Source: MPNO01 sp965205995 (lineage in GTDB: Bacteria; Pseudomonadota; Alphaproteobacteria; MPNO01). From it: a stretch of 64,000 bases of DNA. Numbering within the stretch: position 1 is the first letter of the stretch; each line of letters begins with the position of its first letter. Made by a program: the position numbers and the translations under genes. The stretch is taken from contig OZ242200.1 in NCBI GenBank assembly GCA_965205995.1, positions 3,348,001-3,412,000 on the forward strand, read 5' to 3'. The notes below the pieces were generated by a model, which saw only the letters and a list, made by a program, of their open reading frames with translations, did no database searches and was not told where the DNA came from. This document shows, piece after piece, positions 27,417 to 36,292 of the stretch.

Positions 27417-27552
27417 GGACTTGTTCCGGGCATCTCCCTCCGCCACATGCGGTGCGGGCGGTGGGCTGCGTGGATGGGCGGAACGAGTCCGCCGATGACG
27501 TAAGGGCGACACTCCGCCGAAGCACGCCAAGCTTGGCAACGGCACGCCAGCG

Positions 27553-27690
27553 ATGACCATTCGAGACTCCGTCATTGCCGCCTTGCGCGAAGCCGCCGAC
27601 CCGGTCAGGGCGGTCCAGCAGCAGGCATAAATGAAGTCCGGGATGCCCTTTTTCGGCGTGGGCGTCCCGCAACGCCGCCCGCCCGGCGGC
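27553..27690 (+). pseudogene. DNA alkylation repair protein (AlkD-type), N-terminal remnant
   Basis: Begins MTIRDSVIAALREAADPVRA and VQQQA, then a TAA where the family has Tyr, then MKSGMPFFGVGVP. This is the typical AlkD N-terminus up to the PFFGV segment, after which similarity stops. A premature stop and the loss of the remaining five-sixths of the gene mark it as a relic. TAA excludes recoding as selenocysteine. Confidence 0.6.
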
Positions 27691-27700
27691 GGATCGGGCA

Positions 27701-27859
27701 ACGACAGGCGACGGGGACCTGCGTATCACGGCGCGGGTCCTCGAGGGGCAGATCGAGGAACTCCGCCAGGTCCGCGACGCCTGGCGCGACCAAGCGCACC
27801 GGCCGCTGCTGGAGCGCCCGGCCGCGCGGCGACCATTCTGGCGCCGCTTGTTCGACTGA
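27701..27859 (+). pseudogene. C-terminal remnant of an unknown coiled-coil protein
   Basis: The frame ending at TGA 27857 reads a charged helix, ARVLEGQIEELRQVRDAWRD, with the tail FWRRLFD. Such ends occur on plasmid- or phage-type proteins with a terminal coiled coil. There is no start and no N-terminal domain. Probably the tail of a deleted gene. Confidence 0.3.
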
Positions 27860-27868
27860 GTCCTGGGA

Positions 27869-28069
27869 CTATTTGCCGTCAGGATCCTCGGCCAAGACCC
27901 CTTCGGCCGCGCGCAGGCCGCGGTCCATCCACTCAATCGTATAGCACCGTCGCGGACCGGTCGCGGCGGGCGCCGTCGGAACGGGGCCGCGATACGTGGT
28001 GCTGCTCTCCTTCCTGAAGGCCGGGAGATGGTCGAGAAAGTCCTCGTTTTCCGGTTTGTCGGCGCTCAT
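27869..28069 (-). CDS. Small hypothetical protein, 66 residues
   Basis: Begins at ATG 28069, overlapping the upstream stop by four bases (ATGA). The sequence MSADKPENEDFLDHLPAF with RCYTIEWMDRGLRAAEGVL later is non-repetitive and looks coding, but I recognise no family. The coupling suggests it belongs with the preceding Cys-rich frame. Confidence 0.45.
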   Translation of the reverse strand: MSADKPENEDFLDHLPAFRKESSTTYRGPVPTAPAATGPRRCYTIEWMDRGLRAAEGVLAEDPDGK

Positions 28070-28585
28070 CGTGCGTCTCCTCCAAAGTCGCGCAATTCCC
28101 GTTGCGGGGATTCTTCCGAAGTCCTCGCCTCGGCCCCGATCGGCCGCCGCCGCCGTCCACGCGCAGGGAAGAGATGCAGCACGACGCTCCTCGACCCGAA
28201 TGGCGGCTGGTCGGTCATCGCAAAGGCCGGCAGCTCCGCCGCGATCTCCTCCGGCGTCATCTTGCCGGCGGAGTCGGGTGCGGCCGGACGGGGTTTTCTT
28301 GCGGAGCGCATCGACGACTTCACCGGCGAGATCCTCCTCCCGCGTGAGGTGGCGGATCGTGCTCAGCCCCTTGCGGCAGGCGCCGCACAGCACCAAGCCC
28401 GTCGACCAGAGCTCTTCCAGGTCCTCGCCTCCGGCCAGCTCCTCCCCGCCGAAAGCCGTCCAGCACCCGTCCAGGCGGACACCCGAATGCCTGCATGTCG
28501 AGGGCCGGACGTGGCGTTCGTCCTCCGGCCCGCTATGCCGGCAGCGCTGGCACTCCAGGGTGGCGGGCGGCACGTTGTCGTTCAC
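28066..28585 (-). CDS. Possible frameshifted Cys-rich hypothetical protein
   Basis: From GTG 28585 the frame holds CQRCRHSG, CRHSGVRLDGCW and LVLCGACRKGL, a zinc-ribbon-like Cys arrangement. Near 28295, at an A/C homopolymer stretch, the continuation moves to the frame RPAAPDSAGKMTPEEIAAEL ending at 28066. Alternatively the second part is a separate 64-residue gene starting at ATG 28260. No family recognised. Its stop overlaps the next gene's ATG. Confidence 0.35.
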
Positions 28586-28749
28586 CGCCCGCCCTCGCGG
28601 CCATCGCCTTGTCCGGCGCGGGCGAGCGAGACCGGCGACGTCGTTCGGATCATCCCACGCTCCCTTCGGCCGCTCTTCGCGGCCGGCGAACGGCCCCGTG
28701 TCAAGCCTGTGCTAGTCTGGCCCGTGACACAACCTGTTGGAGAGGTCGT

Positions 28750-29055
28750 ATGCGTCTTTTTCTAGCCGTAATGGTTCCGTGGTTCCTGTTTTTCACCATC
28801 AAGCGTCCGATCGCCGGCGTCGTCTGCGTGCTCCTCCAGCTGCTCGTCGTCGGCTGGATCCCGGCGGCCATCTGGGCGGTGCACGCGTTGGGACAGTTCA
28901 AGACCGACAAGAAGATCGGCGCGTTGGAGAAGAGCCTGAAGGCGGACGCCGGCCCGCAAGCCGGAGCGGCGGAAGATCCCGGCGAGGGGCCCGCCGAAGC
29001 GCCGGAGGCCGCCGCCGGGATGACCGCCCAAGCCGCCGAGAAAACCGCCGAGTGA
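28750..29055 (+). CDS. YqaE/Pmp3-like small membrane protein
   Basis: A 101-residue protein with two hydrophobic segments: residues 3-16 (FLAVMVPWFLFFTI) and 23-45 (VVCVLLQLLVVGWIPAAIWA), connected by a short KRPIAG turn. This is the Pmp3/YqaE layout. A soluble charged tail rich in Ala and Glu follows. Pmp3-type proteins affect membrane potential and salt tolerance; the exact role here is unknown. ATG 28750 with GGAGAGG upstream. Confidence 0.7.
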   Translation: MRLFLAVMVPWFLFFTIKRPIAGVVCVLLQLLVVGWIPAAIWAVHALGQFKTDKKIGALEKSLKADAGPQAGAAEDPGEGPAEAPEAAAGMTAQAAEKTAE

Positions 29056-29062
29056 GCTCCCC

Positions 29063-29446
29063 TCAGGCGATCCGGCGCTCGGCATAGGAGGCGAGGTCGT
29101 CGGGGATCGCCCGGCCGGGATCGGCGCGCTCGACGGTCGCGTCGAGCCGGGGCAGCCCGTCGTCGCGCTCGCCGAGCCCGAGCAGCAGCAGCCTGCCGTT
29201 GCTGAGCGCCTCGATCTCCTCGGCGAGCGCCGCGCCGTGCGCCCCCGCCGCGGCCTCGGCGGGGGAGGAGGCGGCGAAGTCGAGCCTGAGCCCGGCGCCG
29301 CGGAACACCTCGCCGGCGTGGCGCCAATGCGCCGCGGCGGCGGGGTCGAAACCCCAGAGCGCGTCCTGGGCGCCCCAGAGCAGGGCGCCGGCGAGCGCGG
29401 CCGAGCCGAGGCCGAGGCCGAACAGGCGGGCGAGGCGGCGGATCAG
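29063..29446 (-). CDS. Hypothetical protein with N-terminal membrane segment
   Basis: A protein of about 127 residues with one hydrophobic helix (FGLGLGSAALAGALLWGA) and a soluble C-terminal domain (GRLLLLGLGERDDGLPRLD). The upstream gene ends CGCTGA, and the frame here opens with CTG overlapping that TGA (CTGA). That suggests translational coupling from a rare CTG start or a mutated ATG. No family recognised. Last gene of the 30.6-29.1 kb group. Confidence 0.5.
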   Translation of the reverse strand: MIRRLARLFGLGLGSAALAGALLWGAQDALWGFDPAAAAHWRHAGEVFRGAGLRLDFAASSPAEAAAGAHGAALAEEIEALSNGRLLLLGLGERDDGLPRLDATVERADPGRAIPDDLASYAERRIA

Positions 29447-30068
29447 CGGCGCTTGCCGCGCCCGCCGAGCGCGCGACGCTTGGCCGCCTTGGCCGCCTTG
29501 GCGGCGGGCGTGTCCGCCGCCGCGTCGCGCTCGGCGAGCTCCTCGGGCGTGACCAGCCACAGGGTCAGGCGGATGTCGGTTTTGTTGGAGAACTCGCAGC
29601 CGCGCACCGTCGAGAGGCCGGCCGAGAACCCCTTCGCCGAGCGCAGCTCGACAAAGGGCGCCGCCCGCGGCGGCAGGCCTGCTTGTAGCCCTGGTCGCGG
29701 ATCGCCCAGCCATGCGCGCCGGAGGCGACAAAGCCGACGATGCCGGGCGGGGCGGACGCGCTGGTCACGACGCGGATGAATTCCGGCCACTTCTTCAGGT
29801 GCTCCGGGTTCGCGCCTCGCGGCGGCTTCAGCCCGCATTGCTTCCTGACCATCATGAGCAGATAGGGCCCGGGGGTGGGGCCGACATGGCAGCGCACCGG
29901 CGACTGCTCGCTGCAATCGCCCCGGATGACGGCGCGCTCGCCCGGTCTCCGGGTTGTGGATCTCGCCGAGGATCCAGTAATCGCGCAGATTGATCCACTT
30001 GGCGGCGCGGCGGCGGCCGGCGTGGCCAGGACAACCGTGAGCGCCGCGGCCGTAACGATCCGTTTCAT
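29443..30068 (-). CDS. Secreted protein of unknown function, multiply frameshifted
   Basis: Starts at ATG 30068 with a clear signal peptide (MKRIVTAAALTVVLATPAAAA). The coherent protein has to be read across three frame changes, near 30010, 29940 and 29685. The pieces are KWINLRDYWILGEIHNPETG, RAVIRGDCSEQSPVRCHVG, HGWAIRDQGYKQ and PFVELRSAKGFSAGL. The end is Lys/Ala-rich (AAKAAKAAKRRALGG). Each change is explained by one base. No family recognised. Three indels in 600 bp point to decay or to a poor local assembly. Likely periplasmic. Confidence 0.5.
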
Positions 30069-30080
30069 GCTTCCATCCTC

Positions 30081-30642
30081 CTAGACGTCCTGGCCGCGCC
30101 CGGCGGCCAGGCGGCGCGCCATATCGGCCATGCGGGGGCTCACATATCTGGTCGCGCCGGCGGCAGACCCCGACCACCGCGCCGGGCACGCCGTAGCCGC
30201 CGGTGAGGTTGCCGACCTTGCCGCCGATGAAGCCGGCGGTGGCGGGACCGCCCATCGCCTTGAAGGCGGTGGCCGCGGTCGCGGCGACCGCGAGCTTGGC
30301 GCCGACGATCGTCGCGGCGGCCGGGCCGGCGCCGTCATTGGCGCCCGAGATGTTGGAGGCCAGCGTCGCCGCCTTGAGATGCAGCAGGACCGAGATGAAG
30401 CCGAGCAGCAGCATCCCCCAATAGGCCCAGGTCAGGAAGAAGTCGCCCTGCGCCACGCCCACCGCGACGATCAGGTCGGAGACGAAGGCATGGGTCACCG
30501 CCAGGGTGAACCCCATGGCGAGGGCGGCGAAGACGATGGTGAGCCCGCCCGACAGGTAAAGCCGGATCGCCGCCTCGGTGAAGCCGCGGCGTGTCCGACC
30601 GGATCCGCCCTGCCCGGTAGAGTTCGCGACGTCGGCGTCCAT
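30081..30642 (-). CDS. Membrane protein of unknown function, frameshifted near C-terminus
   Basis: From ATG 30642 (GGAG upstream) the protein has at least two strong transmembrane helices (TIVFAALAMGFTLAVTHAF and TWAYWGMLLLGFISVLLHL). A Gly/Ala-rich amphipathic region follows (AATAATAFKAMGGPATAGFI). Near 30175 the frame shifts, and the plausible C-terminus is SPRMADMARRLAAGRGQDV ending at 30081. It is followed 13 bp later by the secreted protein gene. Function unknown; the small Gly/Ala stretch could be membrane-active, which is speculation. Confidence 0.5.
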
Positions 30643-31240
30643 CGCAGCGCTCTCCAAGATAGAATAACACAGGCATCATACACCCTTACCGGGATCTGGC
30701 ATGCCGTAGATTTCGATGCGGTGGTTGTCGCCGGGGGGCGGGCCTTGCGGGGTATCCGGCGCGTCTTCGGGTCGTTTCCGTGCTCGACGACCTCGGTCGA
30801 CATGTGCCTCGTGGCGGGCGGCAGTACCGCCCCGCTTCTCGAAGCGTTCCATGGCGTCGGACGAGAACCGCCGTCGAGGGTCCGCTGCCTCCTCCCACCC
30901 CGTCTCCATGACGCCCACCGGTTCGCGCGGTACCGAGCGGCCGGACTGCGCGTGACCCCGGGGCAGGCGCAGATCGGCCCGGCACCCGATTTGCGGCATT
31001 GGGCCCCGGGACAAGCCCGGGGCGAGCAGCGCGACGCGGGCGTCGTCGAACCTGCTCGCAGCCGGACAAGCGCCCGGCGCGGAACGCTCGCGAGAAATCC
31101 GGGTCGGTGACGAGACGGGAGCCCGGGCCGGGCGGGACTTCGCGTCCGGCCCGCCTTAACATGGCAAGGTGAGAACCGACTTCATCCTGAAGCGGCGTCG
31201 CGCCGGGTGCGCGGCCCCGCCGGACGCCGGGTAGCCCGCG
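30643..31240. other. Long intergenic region with repeat fragment
   Basis: About 600 bp without a supportable gene. The segment 31003-31023 (GGGCCCCGGGACAAGCCCGG) resembles one arm of repeat family 1. A 112-codon minus frame at 30676-31014 lacks a ribosome site and conserved look. The end likely holds the MFS promoter. Confidence 0.45.
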
Positions 31241-32488
31241 GTGGCGTCCTGGCTCGGCGGTATCGGCCCCGCGCTCGGGCACCGCGATTACCGCATCTAC
31301 TCGATCGGCGCCTCGGCGTCCTTCCTCGGCACCTGGATCTACCGCACCGGGCTCGGCTGGTTCGCCTGGGAGCTGACCCAATCGCCGGCCTGGCTCGGCA
31401 TCGTCGTGTTCTGCGAGGTGGTGCCGATCATCGTGCTGGTGCCGTTTACCGGCGCGGTGACCGACCGGCTCGGCGCCTACCGGATCTTCCGGGCCGGCCA
31501 GATCTCGGGCTCGGGCGTCATGGTGGCGCTGGCGCTGGCGACCGCGCTGGACTGGATGACGATCGAGCTGCTGCTGGCGCTGGTCGTCCTCAACGGCATC
31601 AACATGTCGTTCATGCAGCCGTCCTATTTCGCCCTGGTGGCCAATCTGGTGCCGCGCGAGGACCTCTCCTCGGCGGTGGCGCTGCAATCCTCGATGGTCC
31701 AGACCGCCCGCTTCATCGGCCCGGCGATCGCCGGCGCGCTGCTGCTCTGGCAGGGCGCGGCGGCGGCGTTCGCGGTCAACGCGGTGTCCTATCTCGGCAT
31801 GGTGGCGGCGCTGCTCGCGCTGTCGTATCGCGACCCGGCGAGGCCGGCGGGCATGGGCGGCGGGCTGCTCGGCGACGTGGCCCAGGGGCTGCGCTATGTC
31901 GCCGGCCACCAGGCGATCCGCATTCTGCTGCTGCTGACGATCGCCTTTTCGGTGCTGCTGCGCCCGGTGGTCGAGCTCCTGCCGGCCTTCGTCTCCGAGG
32001 TGTTCGGGCGCGGCGCGGACGGGCTGGCGACGCTGCTCTCGGCGGCCGGGGCGGGGGCGATCGTGGGCTCGCTCTGGATCGCCCGGCGCGGCGCCGCAAG
32101 CGGCCTCACCCGGCTGTTCGGGGCGACCGGCATCGCCGCCGGCATCGCGCTCGCCGGCTTCGCCTCGACCGATGCGTTCTGGCTCGCCGTCGCGCTGATG
32201 ACGGTCTACGGGCTGCTCGCCAACGTCAATTCGATCTGCAGCCAGATCCTGATCCAGAACTGCGTCGACCCGGCGATGCGGGCGCGGGTGATGAGCCTGG
32301 TCGGCCTCACCTTCCGCGCCGTGCCGGCGGCGAGCGCGGCGCTGTTCGGCGCCCTGGCGACGCTGTTCGGGCTCGGCCCGCCGATCGTGGTGGCGGCCTG
32401 TATCGGCTCGATCGTCGGACTTTGGGTGCTGAAGCTGATCCGCACCGCCCGCCTCGACCGGCGCGCCGAGGGCCCGCCCGCGGGTTAG
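31241..32488 (+). CDS. MFS transporter
   Basis: A 415-residue major-facilitator protein of the MFS_3 (enterobactin-exporter-like) type, inner membrane. Hydrophobic segments run through the whole length. The loop between helices 2 and 3 has the motif GAVTDRLGAYR, the usual G-x-x-x-D-R pattern. SFMQPSYFALVANLVPREDLSSA is the conserved loop before helix 5. The start is GTG 31241. Exported substrate unknown. Confidence 0.85.
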   Translation: MASWLGGIGPALGHRDYRIYSIGASASFLGTWIYRTGLGWFAWELTQSPAWLGIVVFCEVVPIIVLVPFTGAVTDRLGAYRIFRAGQISGSGVMVALALATALDWMTIELLLALVVLNGINMSFMQPSYFALVANLVPREDLSSAVALQSSMVQTARFIGPAIAGALLLWQGAAAAFAVNAVSYLGMVAALLALSYRDPARPAGMGGGLLGDVAQGLRYVAGHQAIRILLLLTIAFSVLLRPVVELLPAFVSEVFGRGADGLATLLSAAGAGAIVGSLWIARRGAASGLTRLFGATGIAAGIALAGFASTDAFWLAVALMTVYGLLANVNSICSQILIQNCVDPAMRARVMSLVGLTFRAVPAASAALFGALATLFGLGPPIVVAACIGSIVGLWVLKLIRTARLDRRAEGPPAG

Positions 32489-32525
32489 AACGCGGTCGAG
32501 GCGGGAATTCCGGATCGATCCCGTT

Positions 32526-33302
32526 TCAGCCGGATACGAACTCGGTCTTGCGCTGGGCCCATCCGGTCAGACGACGCTCAAGCCCCGCGAAACACGCATA
32601 GAGCGCGATCCCCATGGAGGCGAGCATGAACAGGCCGGCGAAGACGAGCGGCATGTTGAAGTCCGAGCTTGCCAGAACCATCATGCTGCCGATGCCGAGA
32701 TTGGCGGCCACCGTTTCCGAAACGACGGTGCCGACGAAGCTCAGCGTGATGGCGATTTTCAGCGACGCGAAGAAATACGGCAACGATCGCGGCAGCCCGA
32801 CATGCCACAGGATGTCGAGCTTGTTCGCGCCCAGGGCGCGCAGGATGTCTTCGAGCTCCGGTTCGGTTGTCGCGAGACCGGTGGCGACGTTGACGACAAC
32901 GGGAAAAATGCAGATCACCAGCGAGGTGAGAATGGCCGGCACGGTGCCGATCCCGAACCAGACCACGAAAACCGGGACAAGCGCGACCTTGGGGATCGAA
33001 TAGAAGCCGACCAGCATCGGGTAGCACGCGTTGTACAGAACCTTCGAAGACCCGATGACCGCGCCGATGATGACGCCCACCATTACCCCGCCGGCGAAGC
33101 CGGTCGTCGTCGTCATCAGCGTCTGCACGCCGTGACGCTGGATGCCGTGAAATTGATCGATCAGGACGAAAATAAACTGGCTCGGCCGCGGCAGAATGAA
33201 ATCCGGCATGGCGGTGGCCAGGCACAGCAATTCCCAGAAAAGGAAGAACCCAAGGATGATGAGGGTCGACCAGAACCAGTTCAAATCCTTGAGTTTCTTC
33301 AT
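32526..33302 (-). CDS. ABC transporter permease (SsuC/TauC/ThiX-like)
   Basis: A 258-residue inner-membrane permease of the BPD_transp_1 family with about six helices. The EAA loop is readable: EDILRALGANKLDILWHVGLPRSLP, the contact to the ATPase. It starts at ATG 33302, overlapping the ATPase gene by four bases (ATGA). Part of an uptake system with the two genes upstream. The group transports nitrogen- or sulfur-containing organics or pyrimidine precursors. Confidence 0.9.
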   Translation of the reverse strand: MKKLKDLNWFWSTLIILGFFLFWELLCLATAMPDFILPRPSQFIFVLIDQFHGIQRHGVQTLMTTTTGFAGGVMVGVIIGAVIGSSKVLYNACYPMLVGFYSIPKVALVPVFVVWFGIGTVPAILTSLVICIFPVVVNVATGLATTEPELEDILRALGANKLDILWHVGLPRSLPYFFASLKIAITLSFVGTVVSETVAANLGIGSMMVLASSDFNMPLVFAGLFMLASMGIALYACFAGLERRLTGWAQRKTEFVSG

Positions 33303-34180
33303 GTTTCCGATGCTTCCTCGACATTGCCGTCGAGCTGAAAGTGTTCGATCCGGGCGCGCAGGTCGTGGACCAGCTGCACGGCGGTATCGTTGAAGAGGTG
33401 GTCGAGCTTGCGCGGGCGCGGCAGCTCGACCCGACGGTCCAGTATGATATGCCCGGGCCGGGCGCTCATCACCACGGCGCGGTCGGCGAGATAGACCGCT
33501 TCGCGCAGATCGTGGGTGACCAGCAGGACGGTGGGGCGCCGGTCCATCCAGAGCGCCTGCAATACGCCCCACAGCTCTTCGCGGGTGAAGGCGTCCAGGG
33601 CGCCGAACGGCTCGTCCAGCAGCAGAAGGCTCGGCTCATGGATCAGCGCGCGGCAGAGGGAGGCGCGCTGCAGCATTCCGCCGGATAGTTGCCAGGGGAA
33701 TTTCTGGCTGAAGCCGTGCAGCCCCACGCGGCGCAAAAGCGCCTCGGCGCGGGCGATATTCCGTTCCCGGTCGCGACGGAAATTTTCCCGGTAGGGGCGT
33801 ACGATCTTGAGCGGCAGCAACACATTGTCGATCGTCCTCCGCCACGGCAGCATGGTCGGATTCTGAAAAGCCATGCCGACGATCTTGATCGGCCGCGTCA
33901 CGATCTCCCCGGCGACGGACACCACGCCTTCGGTTGCGGGGTTCAGCCCGGAGACGAGCTTCATCAGGGTCGACTTGCCGCACCCGCTGGGTCCGACAAT
34001 GGCGACGAACTCGCCGGCTTCGACGGCGAGCTCCGTCTCCTTCAGCGCGAGGGTGCCGGTTTCGGCATCGCCGTAGCGGAGCGCGACGTTCTCGAGCGTG
34101 ACGGTCGCGCCCGCCGGCGACCCCGCGCCGGCCGGCGGATCGTCGATGTCCGCCGGCCGGGCCCGGACCGGATCGTTCAC
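33299..34180 (-). CDS. ABC transporter ATP-binding protein (SsuB/TauB-like)
   Basis: A 293-residue ATPase. Walker A is GPSGCGKST, the Q-loop lies in MAFQNPTMLPW, the signature is LSGGMLQRASL, Walker B is LLLLDEPFGALD, and the switch His is in LVTHDLREA. It begins with GTG 34180, overlapping the binding-protein stop (GTGA). It energises the adjacent permease. Confidence 0.92.
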   Translation of the reverse strand: MNDPVRARPADIDDPPAGAGSPAGATVTLENVALRYGDAETGTLALKETELAVEAGEFVAIVGPSGCGKSTLMKLVSGLNPATEGVVSVAGEIVTRPIKIVGMAFQNPTMLPWRRTIDNVLLPLKIVRPYRENFRRDRERNIARAEALLRRVGLHGFSQKFPWQLSGGMLQRASLCRALIHEPSLLLLDEPFGALDAFTREELWGVLQALWMDRRPTVLLVTHDLREAVYLADRAVVMSARPGHIILDRRVELPRPRKLDHLFNDTAVQLVHDLRARIEHFQLDGNVEEASET

Positions 34181-35226
34181 TGGCCCATACGGTCCTTCAA
34201 AGGCGGCAGGAAGCGCGACTGGAATACCTCATCGGGTTCGGGCGTCCGCTCCAGCTTGAAGGCCCTGATGACGATTTCGATGGACCGCTTGAGCCGGACG
34301 GGATCGATATCGCCCATGCCGACCTTCTTCATTTCGGGCGAAATAATGAGGTGTTCCAGCGTCGCCAGCATCCGTTCCTTTTCCGAGGCCCGCTTGAGCA
34401 GCGGCTCGCGGCGCATCACCGCATCGAGGCCGACCTCCGGATTCGCCACGACTTCCCAGAACGCCTTGTTGATGGCCCCGACCATTCCCTTGACCTTGTC
34501 GGGATGCTTGCTGAGCATTTCCTGGCTCACCATCACGGCATTGGAATAGAGGTCCATGCCGAAATCGGCGAACCGCATGAAATCGAGATCCCGGTCGGGG
34601 TTCATGCCGACGCGCATCGCGTCGAACAGAACCGTCAGGTGGTAGCCCGATACACCCTGTACCTTGCCCCGCTTGAGCATGGTAACCCGCAGATTGGGCT
34701 TCATGTGCTGCCAGTTGACCTTGCTCGCGTCGATGCCCGCGATATTGGCAAAGGCGGGAAACAGCTTGAACGCACCGTCATTCGCGGGCGCGCCGAGGGT
34801 CATGCCCTCAAGCTGCTTCGGCTTCACGACCTTGGCGGATTTCGGCGTCGCGATGACGAAGGGCGTCTGGTTGTAGATCATGTAGACGGCAACCGGCTGT
34901 TTGCCCTGGTTCTTCGAGGCGAAGCGCGTAATCGCGTTGATGTCGCCGAAACCCGCGTCGTAGGCGGTACTCGCCACCTTGGGCACGGCGGCGCCCGAAC
35001 CCGCCCCCTGGTCCAGTTGAATGTCGATGCCGGCCTGCTTGAAGTATCCCTTGTCGTCGGCGAGGAAGAACCAGGCTTGGGGACCCTGGTATTTCCAGTT
35101 GAGGATGAAGCGAACCTTGAGCGGATCGGCCGCCTGCGCCGGTCCGGTCGTCCCGCCGCCGAGCGCGGCGATCGCGGCGAGGCCGAGCCCCGCGAGAATC
35201 CCGCGCCGCAAAATATCCGGTGTCAT
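34177..35226 (-). CDS. ABC transporter substrate-binding protein (NMT1/THI5-like)
   Basis: A 349-residue periplasmic binding protein. The signal peptide is of Tat-like appearance (RRGILAGLGLAAIAALGGG) with a likely cut after AQAA. The mature start KVRFILNWKYQGPQAWFFLADDKGYF is the NMT1/THI5 pattern, as in pyrimidine-precursor, riboflavin and sulfonate binders. ATG 35226 is preceded by GGGAGG. First gene of the ABC operon; the nearby isochorismatase-like gene hints at an amide- or pyrimidine-derived substrate (inference). Confidence 0.88.
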   Translation of the reverse strand: MTPDILRRGILAGLGLAAIAALGGGTTGPAQAADPLKVRFILNWKYQGPQAWFFLADDKGYFKQAGIDIQLDQGAGSGAAVPKVASTAYDAGFGDINAITRFASKNQGKQPVAVYMIYNQTPFVIATPKSAKVVKPKQLEGMTLGAPANDGAFKLFPAFANIAGIDASKVNWQHMKPNLRVTMLKRGKVQGVSGYHLTVLFDAMRVGMNPDRDLDFMRFADFGMDLYSNAVMVSQEMLSKHPDKVKGMVGAINKAFWEVVANPEVGLDAVMRREPLLKRASEKERMLATLEHLIISPEMKKVGMGDIDPVRLKRSIEIVIRAFKLERTPEPDEVFQSRFLPPLKDRMGQ

Positions 35227-35379
35227 TGTCCGCCTCCCTGTCGTTTCATGTCTCCGGCCCTGTGCAACCTTGCGAACCGGTCGCCCCATTATCCGCGCGA
35301 ACCGTGCCCACCGCCAAGCAACTTCGGCAAAATTTCCCGGCGGACCGCCGGCGCCCGGTTCCGGCCGGGGTCGGCCGGG

Positions 35380-36168
35380 TCAGCCGTCATCGAGGGCGCG
35401 CGCGATATCGCCGGAGCGGGCGATGAAGCCGTACATGCCGCGTATCAGAAATTTCACCGCCCGAACGACGTAGTCGGGCGAAGTGGTCGCCGCGCAGTCG
35501 TCGATCAGGATGCAGTCATAGCCGAGGAAACCGGCGTCCTGCATCGTCGCCAGGACGCATCGGTCCATATTGACGCCGGCGAACAGCAGGGTCTTCGCAT
35601 CGAGATTTCTGAGAACGCTGTCGAGCTCGTTGTCCCAGAAACCGCTCAGACGGTACTTGTCCACATGAATGTCGCCGCGGGCGGTCTTCAGCCCGTCGCA
35701 AATGCGCGCGCCCCAGCCGCCCTTTTTCAGAACTGGCGACCGTCCGCCCTTCGGCGTGTCGCCGTAGCCGACGCCGTCGCCCGTCGGATTGCCCGCGTGC
35801 AGGACGGTGGGGTTCAGATTCATCAGATCCGCCCGATTGCCCCAGTTGAGCCAGACCACCGGCACCCGCGCCCTGCGCAGCGCGGGCAGCAAGGCGTTGA
35901 GCGGGTCGATCGGCGCGCGAACCGGCGAAATATCGATCCCGCGCAAGTCCGACCAGCCGCCTTTCGAACAGAAATCGTTCTGCATGTCGATGACGAGGAT
36001 GGCGGTCCGGTTCAGGTCGACGGTCAGCGACTGGGGGTCGGCCCGGAAGGAGAGGGGCCTCGACGGGTTCGGCGGACGCACGAGATCGGCATGACCCGTG
36101 CCGACGCCCCAGGAATTTCCCCGCGTGGCGCCGAGCCTGCGCCCGCCGACGGTTCGCTCGTCTGTCAT
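35380..36168 (-). CDS. Isochorismatase-family cysteine hydrolase (RutB-like)
   Basis: A 262-residue amidohydrolase of the isochorismatase fold. The catalytic triad is visible: Asp in VIDMQNDF, Lys in HVDKYRLSGFWDN and Cys in NMDRCVLATMQDAGF. The sequence is closest in look to ureidoacrylate hydrolases such as RutB, with the long N-terminal region and GWSDLRGIDISP. Cleaves an amide or carbamate. It is transcribed toward the ABC operon, 153 bp away, and may process the imported compound. Confidence 0.85.
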   Translation of the reverse strand: MTDERTVGGRRLGATRGNSWGVGTGHADLVRPPNPSRPLSFRADPQSLTVDLNRTAILVIDMQNDFCSKGGWSDLRGIDISPVRAPIDPLNALLPALRRARVPVVWLNWGNRADLMNLNPTVLHAGNPTGDGVGYGDTPKGGRSPVLKKGGWGARICDGLKTARGDIHVDKYRLSGFWDNELDSVLRNLDAKTLLFAGVNMDRCVLATMQDAGFLGYDCILIDDCAATTSPDYVVRAVKFLIRGMYGFIARSGDIARALDDG

Positions 36169-36292
36169 CGCAATGCCGTTCTATTGCCGTACCGCCCGGG
36201 CGACAACTCCCGATCCGAAATATCCGGCTCCCGGCCCGGCCGCGACGAACGTGGCGAGGGTCCGCCGCTCCCGGTCCGCGCCGTCGCCGATC

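Noticed and set aside
27553..27690. TAA within the AlkD-like frame as possible recoding
   Set aside because: TAA is not used for selenocysteine, and the rest of the gene is missing.
30676..31014. 112-codon minus-strand frame in the gap before the MFS gene
   Set aside because: No ribosome site, composition not convincing and overlaps a repeat arm.
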